Origin: Pectobacterium sp013449375 | GTDB lineage: Bacteria; Pseudomonadota; Gammaproteobacteria; Enterobacterales; Enterobacteriaceae | Direction: 5' to 3' (one strand) | Assembly: GCF_048593165.1 (NCBI RefSeq) | Contig: NZ_CP184271.1 | DNA length: 64,000 nucleotides | Shown here: in pieces, positions 52,952-61,736 of the stretch | Layout: each line of letters starts with the position of its first letter | How positions within the stretch are numbered: position 1 is the stretch's first letter | Notes under the pieces: model-generated | Databases searched by the model: none | Told to the model about the DNA's origin: nothing | What the model saw: the letters and a program-made list of their open reading frames with translations, nothing else | Made by a program: the position numbers and the translations under genes

Positions 52952-53242
52952 TTACGGACGAGTATTAAACGTTTTGCGCACGAGCTTGAATGTTCCCCAC
53001 AGCCCGACGAGGCGGCGTCCCCAGCGAATCATACGGCTGGGGTGGCGCACGCCATAGAGCGCGATGAGACTGGAACCAACAACCCAGTATTTACGCCATT
53101 GCATCAGGCTTTGCCAGCCGCGATCGTAACGAGCGGTGCTATCCAGCCAGTGTTTCTTACCTGCCGATAAATCCAGCCGTTGCTGCTGTATCTGACGCAG
53201 TAGCAGGGCTTTTTCTCTGTCTCGCTGCTGACGCTGGTTCAT
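52952..53242 (-). CDS. yqjK: YqjK-like protein
   Basis: 96 residues. A charged N-terminus (NQRQQRDREKALLLRQIQQQRLDL) is followed by a single hydrophobic stretch (VVGSSLIALYGV). The sequence agrees with the YqjK family, the third member of the yqjD-yqjE-yqjK operon. Its start overlaps the end of yqjE by four bases. Function is unknown. Confidence 0.88.
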   Translation of the reverse strand: MNQRQQRDREKALLLRQIQQQRLDLSAGKKHWLDSTARYDRGWQSLMQWRKYWVVGSSLIALYGVRHPSRMIRWGRRLVGLWGTFKLVRKTFNTRP

Positions 53243-53634
53243 TTGGGATCGTCCTCCAGCAGTGACCTGTCCGTTGCCAACTCCTTACGTGTAGCTTTGA
53301 GCAGGGTGGAATGACGTACCTTCAGGAGTGTCCAGATGCCACCTATCAGCGCCAGTCCAAGCAGTGTGGCGGTGATACACCCCAAAGCAAAGAGACGATA
53401 TTGTGGGTCAATGCCCCAGATGATCAGCGCAATCAGGCTCATAATGCCAAAAGCGGCAAACAGCAGCGTCAGGCCGACCATCATCAGCAACTGAATCAGA
53501 TTGGTTTTTTCTTCCTCTAATTCAATGACGGCGAGTCGGACACGGCTTTCCACCATGCTGACAATAATGGAGATGATGCGCTGAGCAGAAGCCATGACCC
53601 CGCTTGCGGGGCCTTGTTGTGATTTATCCGTCAT
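53239..53634 (-). CDS. yqjE: Phage-holin-like membrane protein YqjE
   Basis: 131 residues with two membrane spans (IQLLMMVGLTLLFAAFGIMSLIALIIWGI and LFALGCITATLLGLALIGGIWTLL) and cytoplasmic ends. It belongs to the YqjE / actinobacterial holin-X-like family. It is between yqjD and yqjK, closely spaced. The function is unknown; the operon is linked to stress and stationary phase in E. coli. Confidence 0.9.
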   Translation of the reverse strand: MTDKSQQGPASGVMASAQRIISIIVSMVESRVRLAVIELEEEKTNLIQLLMMVGLTLLFAAFGIMSLIALIIWGIDPQYRLFALGCITATLLGLALIGGIWTLLKVRHSTLLKATRKELATDRSLLEDDPK

Positions 53635-53653
53635 AACAATCCGCTAGTCGTTA

Positions 53654-53959
53654 TCAGCGACGAGACAGCAGTACGCCAAGTACGACGCCGACAGCGGCAC
53701 CAATACCGACACCGGTCCATGGGTTCTGGCGTACATAGTCGTCCGCCGATTCAACCGCTTCTTTGGTGTGGGAAGCGATGCGCTCACCGGTATCGCTCAG
53801 GCGGCTGCGGGTTTCTTTCAGTGCGCTTTCTGCCTTATTGCGCAGTTTGTCGAGTTCCGCTTTAGATTTATCGCTGGAGGTGCTTAATACTTCTTCCAGC
53901 GTGTCCGCCAGTGATTTCAATTCAGCACGTAGAGACTCAGAATTTTGATCTTTAGCCAT
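53654..53959 (-). CDS. yqjD: ElaB/YqjD/DUF883-family membrane-anchored ribosome-binding protein
   Basis: 101 residues. A long amphipathic coiled coil (SLRAELKSLADTLEEVLS to ETRSRLSDTGERIASHTKEAVESADDYV) leads to NPWTGVGIGAAVGVVLGVLLSRR, the glycine-zipper membrane anchor of the YqjD/ElaB family. E. coli YqjD binds ribosomes at the membrane in stationary phase. The ATG at 53959 has GAGGG upstream; an earlier ATG adds five residues. Confidence 0.93.
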   Translation of the reverse strand: MAKDQNSESLRAELKSLADTLEEVLSTSSDKSKAELDKLRNKAESALKETRSRLSDTGERIASHTKEAVESADDYVRQNPWTGVGIGAAVGVVLGVLLSRR

Positions 53960-54132
53960 ATTAATAACCCTCATGTTATAAACCTGAGCATTAACTATAG
54001 CTGAAGCTGAAATTTATGCTGCTCAAATGGGTACGGACAATTCTGATAACTCGCTGTAAATTTTAGTGATTTGGTTTTTGAATGTAAAACGAACAATTGC
54101 TGTGTGTTTTATAGGGATAACATATTGATGGG

Positions 54133-54324
54133 TTATTGCGATGCGGCATGTTCCGCTGCGCGTAATTCCTGCTCGGCCTCAGCCCGCTTTCTTTTGCGCT
54201 TGAGGACCTTCTCGGCGTCATCATCGATTTGGCGCTGAATATCCTGCGCTTTCTGCTGACTGCTTTCCACCTGATTGGCGGTATTCGCCAGTGCGTGGCC
54301 GGAAAACCGGACAAATAATGCCAT
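54133..54324 (-). pseudogene. Short charged-helix gene, possible yqjC (DUF1090) remnant
   Basis: 63 residues: a short hydrophobic start ending in HALANTANQ, then a strongly charged helix (QRQIDDDAEKVLKRKRKR, AEAEQELRAAEHAA). It occupies the place of E. coli yqjC between mzrA and yqjD. YqjC is about twice as long and its C-terminal half is a similar charged helix, so this may be a truncated relic or a distinct small periplasmic protein. No clear ribosome site is visible. Confidence 0.4.
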
Positions 54325-54350
54325 GTCGCATGGAAATAGCTTTATCTACA

Positions 54351-54746
54351 TCATCCCAATTTGGATTGTTTCTGTGTCAGCTTTTGCTGCCAGAATGGTG
54401 TCTGAGTTGTCGCCTGCTGCGCAGTAATAGTGACTTTAGGTAGAGATAATCGCAGAACATCTCTGGCAGCGACACTTTGCTCTGGCGAGGCGAGGCGGAC
54501 GATCAGGCTATCTTGCTCTGGTGTAATACTTTTGATCGCAATGCCTTTTTCATTAAGACGCTGATACACGTAAAAGCCATCTGGCAGCGCGGCACCATCG
54601 TCAGGCTTGATGTGTAGCATCGCATCGTCCTGAGAATGACGCAGCGACTGGGATTGCGTCAAGGCGATAATGGGCAGGGCAAGCAATATCAGTATGCGGC
54701 CTATTTTTCTGGGCGTAAGTTTAGGGAATAGCCAGCGGATTGACAC
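54351..54746 (-). CDS. mzrA: EnvZ/OmpR modulator MzrA
   Basis: 131 residues with one N-terminal membrane anchor (IGRILILLALPIIALTQ) and a periplasmic domain. In E. coli MzrA contacts EnvZ and links the Cpx and EnvZ/OmpR systems. Start is GTG at 54746, two bases after the yqjA stop, so the genes are coupled. It retains the family pattern DGFYVYQRLNEKGIAIKSITPEQDSLIVRL. Confidence 0.9.
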   Translation of the reverse strand: MSIRWLFPKLTPRKIGRILILLALPIIALTQSQSLRHSQDDAMLHIKPDDGAALPDGFYVYQRLNEKGIAIKSITPEQDSLIVRLASPEQSVAARDVLRLSLPKVTITAQQATTQTPFWQQKLTQKQSKLG

Positions 54747-54748
54747 GG

Positions 54749-55474
<726 letters not shown>

Positions 55475-55516
55475 GATCACGCTTCTGGACATGATAAGAG
55501 CGAATACAGTGTTATG

Positions 55517-55563
55517 CCCGTCATACTTCAAGTTGCCTGAAACTCGAATTATTTAGGGTATAT
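55517..55563. repeat. Fragment of a dispersed enterobacterial intergenic repeat
   Basis: TCATACTTCAAGTTGC followed by AACTCGAATTATTTAGGGTA. I recall these two ends flanking a longer intergenic repeat common in Pectobacterium, Serratia and Yersinia; here the middle appears deleted. Recognition is from memory and copy number cannot be seen. Confidence 0.45.
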
Positions 55564-55897
55564 CAGGGCGCAGGATTATGATTTTTTTATGATCTCTGTT
55601 TGATACCGCCCAATAATGATGCAGGTGTCTGACTTGATGCTGGCTTTTCGCTGCGAACCCGATAAACAGGCGGTTAGGGATTGTTTGGTCTTGGCTGACT
55701 TTACATCCAAAGCGACGGATTAAGCGTAAGAAAGACGCGTTAACTGTAACAAAATAGGTGTTACTGAGACAGAAAAATATTACGACAACTGAGGCGGTTT
55801 AGGGGGATTTTTCGAGGAAAAGTGGGGGTTTCTGCGATATTTTACACTCGCTGACAGAAATCAACGTTTTCTGACCTTTTCCAGTGTGCTCAGAAAG

Positions 55898-55924
55898 TTA
55901 CCCCTCGTTTAAAACAAGGGGTAA
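55898..55924 (-). terminator. Hairpin after exuR
   Basis: TTACCCCTCGTTT and AAACAAGGGGTAA pair over 12 of 13 bases with almost no loop, starting eight bases past the exuR stop. The T-run is weak on the minus strand. Confidence 0.45.
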
Positions 55925-55932
55925 AAATCGCG

Positions 55933-56709
55933 TTAAGACTTAGCGGCGTGTATTTGGTCGAGGTGAACGACCGGGTTCTCGGCGAACATATAGCGATCGA
56001 CGTTAAACTCGAAATCGTCCGTCGTGGCGCGAAACAGCATCTGTTTGGTGTTTTCCAGATGTTGCCACATGGCCAGCTTGGCGGCGTAAGGATCTTTGCG
56101 AATCAGTGCTTTAAGAATGCGGTCGTGCTCTTCGCACCAGCTTTCTATCGACTTGTCGTCAATGTGTTCATGCAGTTTGCGCCAGTAAGGATTGTGGATC
56201 CGTTGGCTCCACATTTTTTCGACGATGGTCGCCATCGCAGAGTTTTGTGTTGCCAGCGCGACTTGAACGTGGAATTTCAGATCCCACTGAGAATCACGGA
56301 AGCGATCTTCCTGACGCGCATACTCCTGAATTTCCATCAGTTGGATGATGTCCTGACGGGTGACCTGCGTGGCCGCAAATTCAGCAATATTGCTTTCAAT
56401 GAGTTGACGAGCCTGAAGTAGCTCAAACGGGCCGGCTGCGACGAATTCACTATCGCCGCTATTAATGAACGGGTTCTTCTGCTGGTTGGAAATAACGTGA
56501 ATGCCTGAACCCTTGCGTACTTCAACGTACCCTTCGACTTCCAGCATGATGATGGCTTCGCGCACCACGGTGCGGCTGACGTTCATTTCTTCAGAAATAT
56601 AGCGTTCTGCCGGTAATTTTTCGCCGACCTGGTACATACCGCTTTCGATGCGCTGTTTTAATTCTGCGGCTAACTGCTGGTATAGCCGTCGGGGTTCAGT
56701 GAGTGCCAT
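55933..56709 (-). CDS. exuR: Hexuronate regulon repressor ExuR
   Basis: 258-residue GntR/FadR-type repressor. The winged-helix N-terminus reads LTEPRRLYQQLAAELKQRIE, then ERYISEEMNVSRTVVREAIIMLEVEGYVEVRKGSGIHV. The FCD ligand domain follows, with metal-binding His residues. It represses uxaCBA and exuT until galacturonate or a breakdown product is present. The ATG at 56709 aligns with E. coli ExuR; the upstream frame adds 37 unsupported residues. Downstream of exuT on the same strand after 210 bases. Confidence 0.94.
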   Translation of the reverse strand: MALTEPRRLYQQLAAELKQRIESGMYQVGEKLPAERYISEEMNVSRTVVREAIIMLEVEGYVEVRKGSGIHVISNQQKNPFINSGDSEFVAAGPFELLQARQLIESNIAEFAATQVTRQDIIQLMEIQEYARQEDRFRDSQWDLKFHVQVALATQNSAMATIVEKMWSQRIHNPYWRKLHEHIDDKSIESWCEEHDRILKALIRKDPYAAKLAMWQHLENTKQMLFRATTDDFEFNVDRYMFAENPVVHLDQIHAAKS

Positions 56710-56784
56710 GATGATGTCTACTCTCGATAGATGACGGTCCATGTGCCACGTCAGGGCCTGAGTGTCTATCTCGTTAATCTTTGA

Positions 56785-56812
56785 GGAATGATTTGTTATA
56801 CCACTTAATGAT
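56785..56812 (-). promoter_or_regulatory. Possible ExuR operator upstream of exuR
   Basis: TTTGTTATACCACTTAA around 56792-56808 resembles the ExuR/UxuR operator core TTGGTATACCAA with one altered half-site. It lies about 85 bases upstream of exuR and suggests autoregulation. Confidence 0.35.
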
Positions 56813-56919
56813 AGCAGCAACCAATGTTGCGGTCACAGTTATCGCAGTGTGTTCTTGCGGGAAAGGTGACTCACCCAGTATCCGATCATACCGGATGAGT
56901 CAGGATAATGCAGGGATTA

Positions 56920-58221
56920 TCAGTGCTGGTTGGCTTCTTTCAAAGTTTCAGCCGCGGCAGCGACTTCTGACGCAGGTTGGTTTTTCAACACCGTCCAGAT
57001 GACGACAGCACCTAATAGGTCAAATACCGCCAGTGCAGCAAACAGCGGGCTAAAGCCCAGCGTATCGGCCAGCGCGCCTACAACCAGCGCAAACATGGTG
57101 CTTGCCATCCAGGCCGCCATACCGGTTAAACCGTTTGCCGTGGCGACTTCATTACGGCCAAAGACGTCGGATGACAGCGTAATCAGCGCGCCGGACAGCG
57201 ACTGGTGCGCGAAACCGCCGACGCACAGCAGCGCGATGGCGACGTAAGGGCTAGAGAACAGCCCGATCATCCCCGGTGCAATCATCAGTATCGCCCCCAT
57301 GGTCACCACCAGCTTGCGGGAAACGATCAGGTTCACTTTGAAATATTTCTGGAACAGCATCGGCAGATAGCCACCCAGAATGCAGCCGATATCGGCGAAC
57401 AGCATTGGCATCCACGCGAACATGGCGATTTCTTTCAGGTTAAAGCCGTAGGCTTTAAACATGAATAGCGGGATCCACGCGTTGAACGTTCCCCAGGCCG
57501 GCTCAGCCAGAAAACGCGGCAGCGCGATACCCCAGAATTGACGGTTACGCAGGATCTGCCAGGCAGACATTTTCTTCGCGTTATTGGTTTGGTGCTGCGC
57601 TTCCTGTCCGCTAAGAATATAGTCGCGCTCTTCGTCGCTGAGTTTCTTCTGATCTTTCGGGTGTTTATAGAACACGAGCCAGCAGATGGCCCAGGTCAGG
57701 CTCAGCGCACCGGTAATGATAAAGGCCATTTCCCAGCTGTGTGCCACAATCGCCCACACCACCAGCGGCGGCGCGATCATTGCACCGATGGATGACCCCA
57801 CGTTGAAGTAACCCACTGCGACAGAACGCTCTTTTGCCGGAAACCATTCGCTGCTGGCTTTCAGACCGGCAGGGATCATCGCCGCTTCTGCCATACCGAC
57901 CGCACCACGGGCGATAGCCAACCCTCCCCAACTGTTCGCCAATGCGGTTCCCATGCAAAAGATGGCCCACAGAATGGCAAACATGGCATAACCGATTTTA
58001 GTCCCTAGCAGATCCAGCACATAACCGGCGATGGGTTGCATAATGGTATAACAAGCTGAGTAGGCAGCAACGATGTAAGAATATTGCTGTGTGGTGATAT
58101 GCAATTGATCCTGTAGCGTCGGGGCGGCAACAGAAATTGCATTACGCGTCAGGTATCCCAGCACGGTACCAATGGTCACCAGGCCGATCATATACCAGCG
58201 TAATCCTTTGATTTTACGCAT
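56920..58221 (-). CDS. exuT: Hexuronate transporter ExuT
   Basis: 433-residue MFS permease for galacturonate and glucuronate (anion:cation symporter family). Twelve spans; conserved YSYIVAAYSACYTIMQPIAGYVLDLLGTKIGY, GMAEAAMIPAGLKASSEWFPAKERS and NVGSSIGAMIAPPLV. Start ATG 58221 with GGAGAG upstream. Divergent from uxaC, sharing a 414-base control region. Confidence 0.95.
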   Translation of the reverse strand: MRKIKGLRWYMIGLVTIGTVLGYLTRNAISVAAPTLQDQLHITTQQYSYIVAAYSACYTIMQPIAGYVLDLLGTKIGYAMFAILWAIFCMGTALANSWGGLAIARGAVGMAEAAMIPAGLKASSEWFPAKERSVAVGYFNVGSSIGAMIAPPLVVWAIVAHSWEMAFIITGALSLTWAICWLVFYKHPKDQKKLSDEERDYILSGQEAQHQTNNAKKMSAWQILRNRQFWGIALPRFLAEPAWGTFNAWIPLFMFKAYGFNLKEIAMFAWMPMLFADIGCILGGYLPMLFQKYFKVNLIVSRKLVVTMGAILMIAPGMIGLFSSPYVAIALLCVGGFAHQSLSGALITLSSDVFGRNEVATANGLTGMAAWMASTMFALVVGALADTLGFSPLFAALAVFDLLGAVVIWTVLKNQPASEVAAAAETLKEANQH

Positions 58222-58541
58222 TTAACTTTCTCTCCGAGTCAATAAAAACACAGTGTGGCTCTTGAGTAGCGTCACGGTGTGCGGTGTCTTGCAATGTGGT
58301 ACGACACGTTTTGTTGTTGTGCTGAGCAGGAAAACCCTTCTCTTTGTGAGATAGCGATTGAATCCCTGCTTAAGGCAGCGCTACAATAATTTGTCATACA
58401 GCTTTAAAAGTTGAGTGACATCACAAAACCATTATTTTTATGCGGAATAATGAATTGTTCGCTGAAATCGAGAGAGACGAGCGGTTTAAGGCGGTGTGTG
58501 CCGATTTATTGTACTGCTTGTTACATTTTTGCGATCATGAC

Positions 58542-58615
58542 CTCACAAATACTGTGAGATATCGCGCATAATTGGTGTGATATCTTTTAACGGTCAACTA
58601 ATTTGGTGCACAAGA
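58542..58615. promoter_or_regulatory. Candidate operators in the exuT-uxaC control region
   Basis: CTCACA-AATAC-TGTGAG (58542-58558) is a perfect 6-bp inverted repeat. Two TTGGTG half-sites follow, at 58572 and 58603, resembling the TTGGT half of the ExuR/UxuR operator. The rest of the 414-base gap (58222-58635) has no gene. Assignment to particular regulators (ExuR, CRP, KdgR) is not certain. Confidence 0.35.
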
Positions 58616-58635
58616 AGCACGGTAAGGAAGAAAAC

Positions 58636-60045
58636 ATGCCCCAGTTTCTGAGTGAAGATTTTCTGTTAGACAGTGAATTTGCCCGTCGTCTTTATCATGA
58701 GTACGCCGTCGACCAGCCGATATTTGACTACCACTGCCATCTGCCGCCTGAACAGATCGCGGAAAACTATCGCTTCAAAAATTTGTATGACATCTGGTTG
58801 AAAGGCGATCACTACAAGTGGCGTGCGATGCGCACCAACGGTGTGCCTGAGCGTTTGTGTACGGGCGATGCCAGCGACTGGGAAAAATTTGAAGCCTGGG
58901 CTGCTACCGTGCCGCACACCATCGGCAACCCGCTTTATCACTGGACACATCTGGAACTGCGCCGCCCATTTGGCGTCACTGGCACGCTGTTGTCGCCAAG
59001 CACAGCAAAAGACATTTGGGATCGCTGTAATGCCATGCTGGAGCGTGATGATTTTACTGCGCGCGGCATCATGCAGCAGATGAACGTGAAAATGGTCGGC
59101 ACGACGGACGATCCGATTGACGATCTGCGCCACCATAAAACTGTTGCTCAGGATTCAAGCTTCTCTATCAAAGTGCTGCCGAGCTGGCGCCCAGACAAAG
59201 CGTTCAACATTGAACTGGCAACCTTCAACGACTATATGGCGAAGTTAGGTGAGGTGTCTGACACCGATATCCGTCGTTTCAGCGATCTGCAAGCGGCGTT
59301 GACCAAGCGTCTGGATCACTTCGCGGCGCACGGCTGTAAAGTGTCTGACCACGCGCTGGATGTGGTGATGTTTGCGGAAGCCGATGAGGCAACGCTGGAC
59401 AGCATTCTGGCACGCCGTCTTTCTGGTGAAACGCTGAGCGAACATGAAGTGGCGCAGTTCAAGACTGGCGTGCTGGTTTGGCTGGGGGCGGAATATGCGC
59501 GTCGCGGCTGGGTGCAGCAGTACCACATTGGTGCACTGCGCAACAATAACCTGCGTCAGTTCAAGCTTCTGGGGCCGGACGTGGGCTTTGATTCCATCAA
59601 CGACCGTCCGTTGGCTCAGGAACTGTCTCGTCTGCTCAGCAAGCAGAATGAAGAAAACTTGCTGCCGAAAACCATCCTTTACTGCCTGAATCCGCGCGAT
59701 AACGAAGTGCTCGGCACCATGATCGGTAACTTCCAGGGGGAAGGGATGCCGGGCAAGATGCAGTTCGGTTCCGGCTGGTGGTTCAACGATCAGAAAGACG
59801 GTATGCAACGCCAGATGACCCAGCTTGCGCAGCTTGGTCTGCTAAGCCGTTTCGTCGGTATGCTGACGGATAGCCGTAGCTTCCTGTCTTATACCCGCCA
59901 TGAATATTTCCGCCGCATTCTATGCCAGATGATTGGCCGCTGGGTGGAAGATGGCGAAGCGCCTGCCGATCTGCCATTGCTGGGCGAAATGGTGAAAAAC
60001 ATCAGTTTCGATAACGCTAAAAACTATTTTGCCATCGAGCTGTAA
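58636..60045 (+). CDS. uxaC: Glucuronate (uronate) isomerase UxaC
   Basis: 469 residues. It isomerises galacturonate to tagaturonate and glucuronate to fructuronate. FDYHCHLPPEQIAENY holds the conserved metal-region histidines, TTDDPIDDLRHH and LPSWRPDKAF the family signatures, and FVGMLTDSRSFLSYTRHEYFRR the C-terminal region. The ATG at 58636 with GGAAGAAAAC upstream is chosen over an 11-residue extension. First gene of uxaCBA. Confidence 0.96.
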   Translation: MPQFLSEDFLLDSEFARRLYHEYAVDQPIFDYHCHLPPEQIAENYRFKNLYDIWLKGDHYKWRAMRTNGVPERLCTGDASDWEKFEAWAATVPHTIGNPLYHWTHLELRRPFGVTGTLLSPSTAKDIWDRCNAMLERDDFTARGIMQQMNVKMVGTTDDPIDDLRHHKTVAQDSSFSIKVLPSWRPDKAFNIELATFNDYMAKLGEVSDTDIRRFSDLQAALTKRLDHFAAHGCKVSDHALDVVMFAEADEATLDSILARRLSGETLSEHEVAQFKTGVLVWLGAEYARRGWVQQYHIGALRNNNLRQFKLLGPDVGFDSINDRPLAQELSRLLSKQNEENLLPKTILYCLNPRDNEVLGTMIGNFQGEGMPGKMQFGSGWWFNDQKDGMQRQMTQLAQLGLLSRFVGMLTDSRSFLSYTRHEYFRRILCQMIGRWVEDGEAPADLPLLGEMVKNISFDNAKNYFAIEL

Positions 60046-60250
60046 TTCCACCGCATCGTAGGGTGTGAATTGTGCGGGGGCGCGGCAGTAAGATTCCCAC
60101 AGGGGCTTACGCCGCGGTTCCCAGTGTCTCGGTCCTTTGTCATCGGCACTGGTGGTGATTCGGTGCGGGTGAATATGAATATAGCAGGGCAAGGATGACG
60201 GTGGTTCGGTCATGCCCTGAATGTGAGATTCGTCCTGAGGTAGCCTGTTA

Positions 60251-61717
60251 ATGCAAACGTTAAATCGTCGTAACTTCCCCGGTCGTCAACACCCGGATCG
60301 CGTTATCCAGTTTGGTGAAGGTAACTTCCTGCGTGCCTTCGTCGACTGGCAGTTGGATTTGCTGAATGAACACACCGATCTGGATGCGGGCATTGTCGTT
60401 GTTCGCCCGATCGATTCTGATTTCCCGCCCGCGCTGGATACCCAGGATGGGTTGTACACCACCATCATTCGTGGTCTGAACGAGCAGGGCGAGGCCGTGC
60501 GTGAACCCCGTCTGATCCGTTCGGTAAACCGTGAAATCAACGTGTACCGTCAGTTCGATGACTATCTGGCGCTGGCACACGATCCAAATATTCGTTTCGT
60601 GTTCTCCAATACTACCGAAGCGGGTATCAGCTATCATGCAGAAGATCGCCTCAGCGACGCACCGCCTGTCAGCTTCCCAGCGAAATTAACCCGCCTGCTG
60701 TATGAGCGCTTCTGTCATTTTGACGGCGCGGCGGATAAAGGCTGGGTGCTGCTGCCGTGCGAGCTGATTGATTACAACGGCGTGGCGTTGAAAGCGCTGG
60801 TGCTGCGCTATGCCGAACAGTGGAAACTGACGCCAACGTTTACCGCCTGGCTGAACGATCACAACACCTTCTGCTCGACGCTGGTAGACCGCATTGTGAC
60901 GGGTTACCCACGTGCCGAAGTTGAAGCACTCGAACAGGAAATGGGCTACAAGGATACCTTCTGGGACACGGCAGAACATTTCTACCTGTTCGTGATTCAA
61001 GGGCCACAGTGGCTGGCGGAAGAGTTGCGTTTGAACAAGCTGGATCTGAACGTTCGTATCGTTGATGACATCAAACCGTATAAAGAACGTAAAGTGGCGA
61101 TTCTCAATGGCGCCCACACTGCGCTGGTGCCAGTCGCGTTCCTCGCGGGTTTGGATACCGTTGGCGAGTCGATGGATGATGCCCTGATTGGCAAATTCGT
61201 AGAAAAAACCATTGCCGAAGAAATTGTGCCGGTATTGGATTTACCCCATGACGAACTGACCTCGTTTGCTCAGGCCGTATTAAGCCGTTTCCGTAACCCC
61301 TTCATTCAGCATCAACTGTTATCTATCTCGCTGAATGGTATGACCAAATTCCGCACCCGTATTCTGCCGCAACTGCTGACCTACCGTGAACGCCACGGTG
61401 AATTGCCTGCGCGTCTGACGTTTGCGCTGGCGGCCTTGATTGCGTTCTATCGCGGCGAGCGCAGCGGTGAAGGTGATGCGTTACAAACCTATCCGTTGCA
61501 GGACGATGCGCACTGGCTGGAGCGTTATTCCACGCTATGGTCAGGCGTAAAAGAGAACACCGTCAGCTTGGCTGAGCTGGTGAATGTTGTGCTGTGTGAT
61601 GCCGATCACTGGGAACAGGATTTAACACAGGTTCCTGGTCTGGCTGCGCAGGTGACTGAACAGTTGCAAACCATCGTTGAGCGCGGCATGCGCGCAGCCG
61701 TGGAAGGTTATTGCTAA
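60251..61717 (+). CDS. uxaB: Tagaturonate reductase (altronate oxidoreductase) UxaB
   Basis: 488-residue NADH-dependent polyol dehydrogenase-family enzyme that reduces tagaturonate to altronate. RVIQFGEGNFLRAFVDWQLD is the nucleotide-binding N-terminus. KPYKERKVAILNGAHTALVPVA, with catalytic Lys, Asn and His, is the family core. GAGG lies about ten bases before the ATG. It follows uxaC after 205 bases containing no gene. In E. coli uxaB lies elsewhere; here it is inserted between uxaC and uxaA. Confidence 0.95.
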   Translation: MQTLNRRNFPGRQHPDRVIQFGEGNFLRAFVDWQLDLLNEHTDLDAGIVVVRPIDSDFPPALDTQDGLYTTIIRGLNEQGEAVREPRLIRSVNREINVYRQFDDYLALAHDPNIRFVFSNTTEAGISYHAEDRLSDAPPVSFPAKLTRLLYERFCHFDGAADKGWVLLPCELIDYNGVALKALVLRYAEQWKLTPTFTAWLNDHNTFCSTLVDRIVTGYPRAEVEALEQEMGYKDTFWDTAEHFYLFVIQGPQWLAEELRLNKLDLNVRIVDDIKPYKERKVAILNGAHTALVPVAFLAGLDTVGESMDDALIGKFVEKTIAEEIVPVLDLPHDELTSFAQAVLSRFRNPFIQHQLLSISLNGMTKFRTRILPQLLTYRERHGELPARLTFALAALIAFYRGERSGEGDALQTYPLQDDAHWLERYSTLWSGVKENTVSLAELVNVVLCDADHWEQDLTQVPGLAAQVTEQLQTIVERGMRAAVEGYC

Positions 61718-61736
61718 TCAGCAAGAAGGGTTATCC

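Noticed and set aside
54063..54314. 83-residue frame overlapping the yqjC-position gene
   Set aside because: Alternate frame of the same stretch with low-complexity AT-rich tail; no support.
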